Below are positions 1 through 5,339 of a DNA stretch of 6,459 bases, one piece after another (within the stretch, counting starts at the first letter, position 1; each line of letters opens with the position of its first letter). The notes under the pieces are model-generated. The model saw only the letters and a list, made by a program, of their open reading frames with translations, made no database searches and had not been told where the DNA came from. The translations under genes and the position numbers were made by a program. Source of the stretch: Sphingomonadaceae bacterium (lineage in GTDB: Bacteria; Pseudomonadota; Alphaproteobacteria; Sphingomonadales; Sphingomonadaceae); assembly GCA_019245455.1 (NCBI GenBank), contig JAFARM010000124.1, positions 1-6,459 of the forward strand, in the 5' to 3' direction.

Positions 1-72
1 GAACAGGGCGGCGGCGTAGGCCCGTTCGATCGGGGTTTCGGCGTCGCCGTCGTGCTGCCGCTTCGTCGCCAC
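1..72 (-). CDS. Possible N-terminus of an unidentified protein, cut by the left edge
   Basis: On the minus strand a GTG at 72-70 opens a frame that stays open to the window edge, giving 24 residues that begin VATKRQHDGDAETPIERAYA. A GAGGG motif at 82-86 lies 9 bases ahead of the GTG, a good ribosome-binding distance. No ATG lies in this frame between 72 and the tRNA. The peptide is polar at first and then becomes an Ala-rich helix-like stretch. There is no signal peptide. I do not recognise the family, and so few residues do not allow a function call. It would be divergent from the tRNA gene. The competing plus-strand open frame here has no good start signal and reads as Arg/Pro/Ser-rich shadow sequence. 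The call rests only on start codon, ribosome site and open frame. Confidence 0.4.
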   Translation of the reverse strand, partial: MATKRQHDGDAETPIERAYAAALF

Positions 73-81
73 TGCCCGGAA

Positions 82-86
82 CCCTC
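82..86 (-). promoter_or_regulatory. Ribosome-binding site for the left-edge gene
   Basis: The minus strand reads GAGGG, then 9 bases, then GTG. It is the main support for choosing this GTG as a start. It is short and could occur by chance in GC-rich DNA. Confidence 0.35.
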
Positions 87-195
87 GTCCTGCCGCTCTG
101 CCGCGGCTTATGCGTCGCCGCGCGGGCGGCGACAAGGCGGGCCACGCCCCGCTTGTGCCGCCGCCCGCACGCTGCTAAGGCGCGCCACTCTCCGG

Positions 196-271
196 GCCGC
201 TTTAGCTCAGCCGGTAGAGCACATCATTCGTAATGATGGGGTCGCGTGTTCGAGTCACGCAAGCGGCACCA
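196..271 (+). tRNA. tRNA-Thr, anticodon CGT
   Basis: A complete 76-base cloverleaf can be drawn by eye. The acceptor stem GCCGCTT (196-202) pairs perfectly with AAGCGGC (261-267). T203 and A204 are the usual bases 8 and 9. The D arm is GCTC/GAGC (205-208 with 217-220) around an AGCCGGTA loop. The anticodon stem CATCA/TGATG (222-226 with 234-238) holds the loop TTCGTAA, with anticodon CGT at 229-231, which reads the threonine codon ACG. The T arm GCGTG/CACGC (244-248 with 256-260) carries the TTCGAGT loop. The discriminator is A268 and the CCA tail (269-271) is encoded in the DNA. A weak promoter candidate upstream is TTGTGC (153-158), a 17-base gap, then TAAGGC (176-181); its -10 box matches poorly. 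No second copy of the tRNA 3' end is seen in the window, so there is no sign of an integrated element. Confidence 0.97.
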
Positions 272-347
272 CCTCCGGTCAAAACTCGGACCCGCGGCGA
301 ACACCGGGCCGGCGGAAGCGCGTCTGGACGGATCCCGGCCGGACCGA

Positions 348-371
348 CCATCGCTGCAAAGACAGCGACGG
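348..371. terminator. Hairpin between the convergent tRNA and efflux operon, possible terminator
   Basis: TCGCTG (351-356) pairs with CAGCGA (363-368) around a 6-base loop. Beyond one mismatch, CC (348-349) pairs with GG (370-371). It lies 15 bases past the stop codon of the lipoprotein gene and 76 bases past the tRNA, where two convergent transcripts should end. No T run follows on either strand, so it is not a textbook intrinsic terminator. The rest of the 272-385 gap holds only GC-rich sequence with one weaker imperfect stem (288-310). Confidence 0.3.
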
Positions 372-385
372 AGCACCCCGCGCGG

Positions 386-1879
386 TTACGTCCACCCGCC
401 GCCCAGCGCCTTGTACAGGCGCGCGAGGTCGGTCAGCAGCGTCGCGTCGGACTGGGCGAGGGCGTTGCGGTTGGTCAGCAGCGACCCCTGCGCGTCGAGC
501 ACCGGCTGGAAGTCGGTCAGGCCGGCGTTGAAGCTGACGAGCGCCAGCCGCTCGGCGCGCTCGGCCTGGTCGACGCCGCGCTTCAGCTCGTCGTTGCGGC
601 GCTGCTCGCCCTGGACGTCGGCGAGCGCGTCCTCGACGTCCTGGACCGCCGTCAGAACCGTCTTCTTGTAGGTCAGCAGCGCCTCGTCGGCCGCCGCGCG
701 GCGTTCCGCGACGACGCCCTTGCGCCGGCCGCCGTCGAAGATCGGCAGCGACACCGCCGCCGTGCCGCTCGTCTGCAACGACGCGTGCTCGAACAGCGTC
801 GCGAGGTTGGTCGAGATCAGCTGCGCCATGCCCATCAGGTTGAACTTGGGGTACAGGTCGGCGACCGCGACGCCGATGTCGGCGGTGGCCGCGGCCAGCT
901 GGCGTTCGGCGGCGCGGATGTCGGGGCGGCGGCGGAGCAGGTCCGACGGCAGACCACCGGGCAAGTCGAAGGCGACCTGCGGGATCGTTGCGGCCGGCGT
1001 CAGCGTGTCCGACAGCGCGTCGGCGCCGTCGCCGGTGAGGACGCCGATGGCGTGGATTTCATCACGCGCGCGGGCCTGCAGCTGCGGCAGGGCGGCGGCG
1101 GCGTCGCGCAGCTGCAGCTGCTGCTGCCGCTCGGGCAGCTCGGCGACGAGGCCGGCCTGCCGCCGCGCCGTGATCAGCCGCAGCGTCCGCTGCTGCCGCG
1201 CGATTTCCACCTCGGCGACGGCGATCTGCGCCTGCAGCGAGCGCAGCATCAGATAGTCGGAGGCGACCTCGGCGGCGACGCTGACCTGCAGGTCGCGGAC
1301 GTTCCATTCGGCCGCGGCGACGCGCGCGCGCGCGCCTTCGACCTGCCGCCGCGTGCCGCCGAACAGGTCGAGCTCCCACGACGCGTCGAGCCCCAGGGAC
1401 CAGGTGGTGATGCCATTGCCGGGAAGGGCGATGCCCTGACCCGACGACCCGCCGCCCGTGCTGCCGCCGCCGGACGACCCGCCACCGCTACCGCCGCCAC
1501 CGCCACCGGCGGTGAACTGCCTGGCCAGCGAGCTGAACCCGGCGTTCTTGCTGAAGTCGATGCGGTTGAGCGAGCCGCTGCCGTCGAGCGTCGGCAGGCC
1601 GGCGGCGCGCGCCTCCCGCTCCTGCGCCCGCGCCCCGGCGATGCGGGTCTTCGCCGTGGCAAGGTCGAGGTTGCCGGCGAGCGCGCGGTCGATCAGGCCG
1701 TCGAGCACGGGGTCGTGCAGCTGCGCCCACCAGCGGGCCGGCGGTTCGCCGCTGGCCGTCGCCGCCGGTGCCTCGGCGAAGCGCGCCGGCACCGGCACAT
1801 CCGGCGTCGCGTAGTTGGGGCCGACGGTGCAGCCGGAAAGCGCGGCGAGCACGGCGACGGCAAGGACAAGCCGATGCAT
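386..1879 (-). CDS. NodT/OprM-family outer membrane efflux lipoprotein
   Basis: This is the outer membrane channel of a tripartite drug efflux pump, 497 aa, within the usual range for the family. The start ATG at 1879-1877 overlaps the stop codon of the permease gene by one base (TGATG), so translation is probably coupled. The N-terminus is a lipoprotein signal with lipobox LSGC; Cys17 is the expected lipidation site, followed by TVGPNY, typical of NodT-type proteins. Two outer-membrane-efflux (OEP) repeats follow, roughly residues 55-285 and 305-490. Family landmarks are WELDLFG (168-174), PSDLLRRRPDI (311-321), LPIFDGG (378-384), YKKTVLTAVQDVEDAL (404-419) and LYKALGGGW near the end. As in TolC/OprM, the helices should form a trimeric periplasmic tunnel ending in a beta-barrel. 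The oddity is a Gly/Ser-only stretch at residues 125-149, between the first helices and the first barrel strands, perhaps a surface loop. The stop is TAA. Confidence 0.93.
   Translation of the reverse strand: MHRLVLAVAVLAALSGCTVGPNYATPDVPVPARFAEAPAATASGEPPARWWAQLHDPVLDGLIDRALAGNLDLATAKTRIAGARAQEREARAAGLPTLDGSGSLNRIDFSKNAGFSSLARQFTAGGGGGGSGGGSSGGGSTGGGSSGQGIALPGNGITTWSLGLDASWELDLFGGTRRQVEGARARVAAAEWNVRDLQVSVAAEVASDYLMLRSLQAQIAVAEVEIARQQRTLRLITARRQAGLVAELPERQQQLQLRDAAAALPQLQARARDEIHAIGVLTGDGADALSDTLTPAATIPQVAFDLPGGLPSDLLRRRPDIRAAERQLAAATADIGVAVADLYPKFNLMGMAQLISTNLATLFEHASLQTSGTAAVSLPIFDGGRRKGVVAERRAAADEALLTYKKTVLTAVQDVEDALADVQGEQRRNDELKRGVDQAERAERLALVSFNAGLTDFQPVLDAQGSLLTNRNALAQSDATLLTDLARLYKALGGGWT
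1433..1507 (-). repeat. Low-complexity Gly/Ser tract inside the efflux lipoprotein gene
   Basis: These 25 codons encode residues 125-149, almost only Gly and Ser with one Thr and one Gln, in loose GGGS/GGGSS units. The DNA is an imperfect run of triplets of the type GGC/GGT/AGC on the coding strand. It keeps the reading frame, and the OEP fold resumes cleanly at TWSLGLDASWELDLFG. Such tracts can change length by slippage. Confidence 0.8.
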
Positions 1880-3480
1880 CAGTGCGCCCCCGCCGCCGCC
1901 TGCCCCTTGGGCGGGGCCTTGAGCAGGAAGATGACGGGGATCGCGCACAGCGTGTAGACCATCAGCGCGCGGTAGACGTCGAGGTAGCCGAGCATCGCCG
2001 CCTGCTGGCTGACGATACGGTACAGCTGGCCCTGCGCCGCCTGCGCCACCTGCGCCGTCGCCATGCCGGCCCCGGTCAGCGCCGCCTGGATGCCGGCGAT
2101 GCCGTCGTTGTAGTTGGGCGCGAGCGGGTGCAGGTGTTCGACCAGCCGCGACTGGCGCGTCTGCTCTTCGACCGACAGCCACGCCTGACTGAGGGCGATG
2201 CCGACCGACCCGCCGAGGTTGCGGAAGACGTTGAGCAGCGCCGAGGCATCGCCCGAATCCTTCGGCTTCAGCCCGGTATAGGCCGCGGTCGTGATCGGCA
2301 CGAACAGGAACGGCAGGGCGACCGCCTGATAGGCGCGCGCCCATGCCCAGTCGCCGAAGCTGGCGGTCGCATCGAGGCTCGTCAGATGGCCGAGCGCGAT
2401 CGCCGACACGATCAGCGCCCCGGCAAGCAGGTAGCGGACGTCGACCTTGCCGACCAGCCGCCCGGCGAAGGGCACGGCCATGACGGTGGCGAAGCCGCCG
2501 AAGGTCATCGCCAGGCCGGCGTCGGTCGCGCTGTAGCCGAACACCTGCTGCAGCATCGCCGGGATCAGCTGGATCGAACCGAACAGGATGACGCCGGTGG
2601 TGAACATCACCGCCAGCACGCCGGCGAAGTTGCGCTTGGCCATCAGCCGGACGTTGACGATCGGGTCGGGGCGCGTCGCCTCCCACACGATCAGCGCGGC
2701 GATGCCGGTGACCGCGGTGATCGCCATGGCGGTGATGAAGCTGGAGCCGAACCAGTCGTCGCGCTCACCGCGGTCGAGGAACAGTTCCAGGCTGCCCAAT
2801 CCGACGACGACGAGCAGAAAGCCGACGATGTCGACGCGCAGCCCCTTGGCCAGCAGCTTTTTCCGCTCGTCGACCAGAACCTTGGGCTCGTCGACGAAGC
2901 TCTGGACGAGGAACAGCGACAGGATGCCGACCGGGATATTGACGAGAAAGATCCAGTGCCACGAGTAATTGTCGGTGACCCAGCCGCCGACCGTCGGCCC
3001 GAGCACAGGGGCGACGATGACGACGAAGGCGTAAGCGGCGAACGCCTGGCCCCGCTTGGCCGGAGGGAAGGTGTCGGCGAGCATCGACTGTTCCGACGGC
3101 GCGAGGCCGCCGCCGCCGATGCCCTGGAAGATGCGCGCCAGCACCAGGAACTGGATGTTGGGCGCGATGCCGCACAGGAACGAGGCGACGGTGAACAGCG
3201 CCACCGACAGCATATAATAGCGCTTGCGGCCGATGACGCTCGACAGCCAGCCCGAGATCGGGATGATGACCGCGTTGGCGACGAGATAACTGGTCAGCAC
3301 CCACGTCGATTCGTCGGGCGACACCGACAGGCTGCCGGCGATATGCGCCAGGCTGACGTTGGCGATCGAAGTGTCGAGCACCTCCATGAAGGTCGCGATC
3401 GAGATGATGCCGACGATCAGCCACGGCGAGCGCTTGCCCGCCGCGGACCGTGACGGGTCCCAGCCGTCGCCGCCAGCCAC
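1879..3480 (-). CDS. EmrB/QacA-type (DHA2) MFS drug efflux permease
   Basis: This is an inner membrane drug:proton antiporter of 533 aa with 14 predicted helices, typical of the DHA2 branch. The start is GTG at 3480-3478, with AGGGG 9 bases upstream; no other start lies between the preceding in-frame stop and this GTG. Motifs in order are LDTSIANVSL in helix 1 (35-44, motif D1), GWLSSVIGRKRYYM in the loop between helices 2 and 3 (77-90, motif A), LARIFQG (114-120, motif B, with Arg116), APVLGPTVGG (157-166, antiporter motif C), NYSWHWIFLVNIPVG (171-185), FLDRGERDDWF (234-244) and DASALLNVFRNLGGSVG (411-427). The last three are characteristic of EmrB-like permeases. A hydrophilic segment around 435-490 probably forms the periplasmic loop before the final helix. 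The gene lies 27 bases downstream of the fusion protein gene and overlaps the lipoprotein gene by one base. Exported compounds cannot be deduced; relatives export hydrophobic toxins, fusaric acid or uncouplers. Confidence 0.95.
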   Translation of the reverse strand: MAGGDGWDPSRSAAGKRSPWLIVGIISIATFMEVLDTSIANVSLAHIAGSLSVSPDESTWVLTSYLVANAVIIPISGWLSSVIGRKRYYMLSVALFTVASFLCGIAPNIQFLVLARIFQGIGGGGLAPSEQSMLADTFPPAKRGQAFAAYAFVVIVAPVLGPTVGGWVTDNYSWHWIFLVNIPVGILSLFLVQSFVDEPKVLVDERKKLLAKGLRVDIVGFLLVVVGLGSLELFLDRGERDDWFGSSFITAMAITAVTGIAALIVWEATRPDPIVNVRLMAKRNFAGVLAVMFTTGVILFGSIQLIPAMLQQVFGYSATDAGLAMTFGGFATVMAVPFAGRLVGKVDVRYLLAGALIVSAIALGHLTSLDATASFGDWAWARAYQAVALPFLFVPITTAAYTGLKPKDSGDASALLNVFRNLGGSVGIALSQAWLSVEEQTRQSRLVEHLHPLAPNYNDGIAGIQAALTGAGMATAQVAQAAQGQLYRIVSQQAAMLGYLDVYRALMVYTLCAIPVIFLLKAPPKGQAAAGAH

Positions 3481-3489
3481 GTCAGCGCA

Positions 3490-3494
3490 CCCCT
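3490..3494 (-). promoter_or_regulatory. Ribosome-binding site fixing the GTG start of the permease
   Basis: The minus strand reads AGGGG, a 9-base spacer, then GTG. Only ten codons separate the upstream in-frame TGA from this GTG, and no ATG or TTG occurs among them. The first helix needs this start or one very near it, so the site settles the choice. Confidence 0.65.
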
Positions 3495-3507
3495 GCGGCG
3501 CGCGCCG

Positions 3508-4785
3508 TCATCGGACCTTCACCCGCGGCACGACCGACATTCCGGGGCCAACCGGATAGGCTTCGATCCCCGGCGAATCGATGGCGATGCGCACCGGTAC
3601 GCGCTGGACGACCTTGACGAAGTTGCCGGTGGCGTTCTCGGCAGGCAGCAGGCTGAACGCCTGGCCGGCGCCGCGCTGGAACGATTCGACATGGCCGTGG
3701 AAGGCGACGTCGGGCAGCGCGTCGATCTTGATGTCGACGGGTTGGCCGACGCGCATCAGCTTCAGCTGCGTCTCCTTGAAGTTCGCCGTGACCCACAGCT
3801 TCAAGGGCACGATCGCCAGCAACTGCTGTCCCGGCGTGACGTACGACCCCGGCGTCACCGTGCGGTTGGCGACGCGGCCGACGATGGGCGCGATGATCTG
3901 GCTGTTGGCGAGGTCGACCGCGGTCGTCGCCGCCTGGGCATCGGCGGCCTTGACCGCGGCGCGGTCGGCGCTGACCTGCGCGCGGGCGGACGTCAGCTGC
4001 GCCTCGGCCTGGCGAACGGCCTTCAGCGCCGCATCGCGCCGGCCGCGCGCCGCGTCGACCGCCTGGACGGCGGCGTCGATCTGCTGCGCGGCGACGGCGG
4101 CCGGGTCGGTGCGCTGCGCCGCGCGGTAGCGAGCTAGGTCGGCCAGCGCCTTGTCGAGATCGGCCTGCGGCTGCACGACCTGGGCGCGGGCGGTGGCGAT
4201 CTGCTGCCGCTGGACGCCGATCTGCGCGAGGCTCTGGGCGACGGTGGCGCGCGCCTGCTGCGCGCTCGCGCGCTGTCCCTGATAGCGCGCCGTGTTCGAC
4301 TGCGTGTCGAGGATCGCCAGCACCTGGCGCGGGCCGACGACCTGGTTGTCGTCGACCAGCACCTGCCGGACCAGCCCCGACACCTGCGGGGCGATGCGGA
4401 CGATGTGCCCGTCGATATAGGCGTCGTCGGTGGTTTCGTACTGCCGCGCGTTCAGCCAATAGAGGATACCGCCGACGAGGGCACCGATGACGACGACGGC
4501 GATAACGATGAGCAGGACCGGCCGGTCGCGAAGCTTCTTCGGCGGCGGCTCGTCGCCCTCGCCCGTGTCGCTTTCGCCCTGGCCGTCGTTGCCTTCGTCC
4601 TTCTTTCGCTCGCCTTCGCCGCCACCATCCGGCTTGTCGCCGTTCCGTTTGTGGTCAGCGTCGTCCTTCGTGCCTCTGCTGCCGCCCTTTCCGCCGCCCT
4701 CATCGCCATGCGCCGCCTCGCCGTGGCCCGGCGCGCCATGATCGTCCACGGAATGGCGGGGGGCTTGATCGTCGGCGGCGCTCAT
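3508..4785 (-). CDS. EmrA/HlyD-family membrane fusion protein (periplasmic adaptor)
   Basis: This is the adaptor linking the MFS permease to the outer membrane channel, 425 aa from the chosen ATG at 4785. Residues 1-88 are an unusually long, highly charged, Gly/Asp/Lys/Glu/His-rich tail predicted to be cytoplasmic and disordered. One membrane helix spans about 89-110 and ends in LYW. The periplasmic part starts with TDDAYIDGHIVRIAPQVSG (119-137), the hallmark of EmrA-type lipoyl domains. An Ala/Gln-rich coiled-coil hairpin follows (about 162-292), then the second lipoyl half with IIAPIVGRV (297-305). The beta-barrel region carries PAENATGNFVKVVQRVPV (381-398), another EmrA signature. Alternative starts are ATG at 4797 (adds 4 residues) and TTG at 4821 (adds 12). 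I prefer 4785 because both others overlap or precede the palindromic operator at 4795-4810. None of the three has a convincing ribosome site. It is the first gene of the operon and the stop is TGA. Confidence 0.93.
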   Translation of the reverse strand: MSAADDQAPRHSVDDHGAPGHGEAAHGDEGGGKGGSRGTKDDADHKRNGDKPDGGGEGERKKDEGNDGQGESDTGEGDEPPPKKLRDRPVLLIVIAVVVIGALVGGILYWLNARQYETTDDAYIDGHIVRIAPQVSGLVRQVLVDDNQVVGPRQVLAILDTQSNTARYQGQRASAQQARATVAQSLAQIGVQRQQIATARAQVVQPQADLDKALADLARYRAAQRTDPAAVAAQQIDAAVQAVDAARGRRDAALKAVRQAEAQLTSARAQVSADRAAVKAADAQAATTAVDLANSQIIAPIVGRVANRTVTPGSYVTPGQQLLAIVPLKLWVTANFKETQLKLMRVGQPVDIKIDALPDVAFHGHVESFQRGAGQAFSLLPAENATGNFVKVVQRVPVRIAIDSPGIEAYPVGPGMSVVPRVKVR

Positions 4786-4794
4786 GCGATTTTG

Positions 4795-4810
4795 CATAAA
4801 CGCGTTTATG
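4795..4810. promoter_or_regulatory. Perfect 16-bp palindrome, likely MarR operator
   Basis: CATAAACGCGTTTATG is identical to its own reverse complement. MarR-family dimers usually bind palindromes of about 16-20 bp near their own promoters. This one sits 46 bases ahead of the marR ATG and 9 bases ahead of the fusion protein ATG, so one bound dimer could shut off both directions. The symmetry is seen directly; that the adjacent MarR protein binds it is inferred. Confidence 0.7.
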
Positions 4811-4841
4811 ATGCGCTGCAACCTTGAATCTGAGCCGCGCT

Positions 4842-4851
4842 AGGAAAGGGG
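4842..4851 (+). promoter_or_regulatory. Ribosome-binding site of marR
   Basis: A purine run AGGAAAGGGG ends 5 bases before the ATG at 4857, with a further GGGG touching the start codon. It favours ATG 4857 over the in-frame TTG at 4824, which has no ribosome site and would add eleven non-conserved residues. Confidence 0.65.
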
Positions 4852-4856
4852 CGGGG

Positions 4857-5339
4857 ATGACGAAGCCGTCGCTGACCGAGATGTTCGCAGCCGCCGGCGT
4901 GCAACGGCCAGAGGACAGCATCGGTTTCCTGCTGTGGCGCGTCGCCCACCGGCACCAGCGCGAAGTCGACCGCGTGCTGGCGGCGATCGACCTGACCCAT
5001 CTGCAGTTCGTCGTTCTCGTCCAGACGGCGTGGCTGGCGCGCGATGGCGAGGCGGTGACGCAGGCCGGGCTGGCGCGTTACGGCAAGGTCCACCCGATGC
5101 AGCTGTCGAACATTCTCAAGACGTTGGAAGCAAAGCAGCTGATCACGCGGCGCCGCGCCGCCCCGGCGGCCCGGAGCAAGCTGGTCGCGCTGACGCCCGG
5201 CGGCATCGACCTCCTCGCCCGGGCGCTGCCGCGCGTCCAGGGGCTGCACGACAGCTTCTTCGGCGACGATACGGGGTCGTCGCGCACGCTTCATGCCTGT
5301 CTGCGGCAGTTGGTCGCAAGCTGGCCCGACGACGATTAG
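4857..5339 (+). CDS. MarR-family transcriptional regulator, divergent from the efflux operon
   Basis: This is a winged-helix DNA-binding protein of 160 aa, a normal MarR length, expected to act as a dimer in the cytoplasm. Residues 19-45 form the first dimerisation helix (SIGFLLWRVAHRHQREVDRV). LTHLQFVVL (46-54) begins the winged-helix domain. VTQAGLARYGKV (67-78) and HPMQLSNILKTLEAKQLI (79-96) form the helix-turn-helix with its recognition helix. The wing spans about 97-112 and ends in LVALTPGG. The C-terminal helices (116-156) complete the dimer interface. The wing lacks the aspartate found in many MarR proteins (D-x-R): it reads AAPAARSKL, keeping Arg106 but with Ala at 104 and 105. Position and the palindrome suggest that it represses itself and the divergent efflux genes and is released by a substrate-like ligand, as with EmrR. 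Activation instead of repression cannot be excluded. Its stop codon overlaps that of the convergent TPR gene. Confidence 0.92.
   Translation: MTKPSLTEMFAAAGVQRPEDSIGFLLWRVAHRHQREVDRVLAAIDLTHLQFVVLVQTAWLARDGEAVTQAGLARYGKVHPMQLSNILKTLEAKQLITRRRAAPAARSKLVALTPGGIDLLARALPRVQGLHDSFFGDDTGSSRTLHACLRQLVASWPDDD

Larger units (their letters stand above)
4786..4856. promoter_or_regulatory. Divergent promoter region of the efflux operon and marR
   Basis: These 71 bases separate two divergent starts and must hold both promoters. It is the most AT-rich patch of the window. Leftward, TTGCAG (4823-4818), a 17-base gap and TATGCA (4798-4793) make a fair sigma-70-like pair, which would start the transcript almost at the ATG. 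Rightward, TATGAT (4807-4812) resembles a -10 box, but no good -35 is seen. Both candidate -10 boxes overlap the palindrome, so a bound repressor would block both. A GAATC site at 4826-4830 fits the GANTC target of the alphaproteobacterial CcrM methylase. The exact promoter boxes are inferred by eye only. Confidence 0.5.

Noticed and set aside
196..271. tRNA-Thr as the attachment site of an integrated element
   Set aside because: The tRNA is intact, no direct repeat of its 3' end is seen in the window, and no integrase or mobility gene lies next to it.
1321..1333. Alternating CG run, possible Z-DNA
   Set aside because: It encodes the Ala-Arg-Ala-Arg stretch of a helix in the lipoprotein and is short. 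In DNA this GC-rich it is expected.
1900..1916. GCCCC/GGGGC hairpin near the permease-lipoprotein junction
   Set aside because: It lies inside the permease coding region, encodes conserved-looking Ala-Pro-Pro-Lys codons, and has no T run. It is easily explained by GC-rich codons.
233..1957. Long plus-strand open frame of 574 codons across the tRNA and the lipoprotein gene
   Set aside because: It lies antisense to a gene with clear OEP signatures, runs through the tRNA, and gives an Arg/Gln/Ala/Gly-rich product with no fold. It is a shadow of GC-rich codon use.
1880..2686. Upstream extension of the lipoprotein reading frame through the permease gene
   Set aside because: The frame is open but has no homologous content. 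The lipoprotein signal with LSGC starts at the ATG at 1879, which also overlaps the permease stop.
1768..3453. Plus-strand open frame of 561 codons opposite the MFS permease
   Set aside because: The product is almost only Arg, Asp, Gln, Gly and Ala, the mirror of hydrophobic helix codons. The permease on the other strand has all DHA2 motifs.
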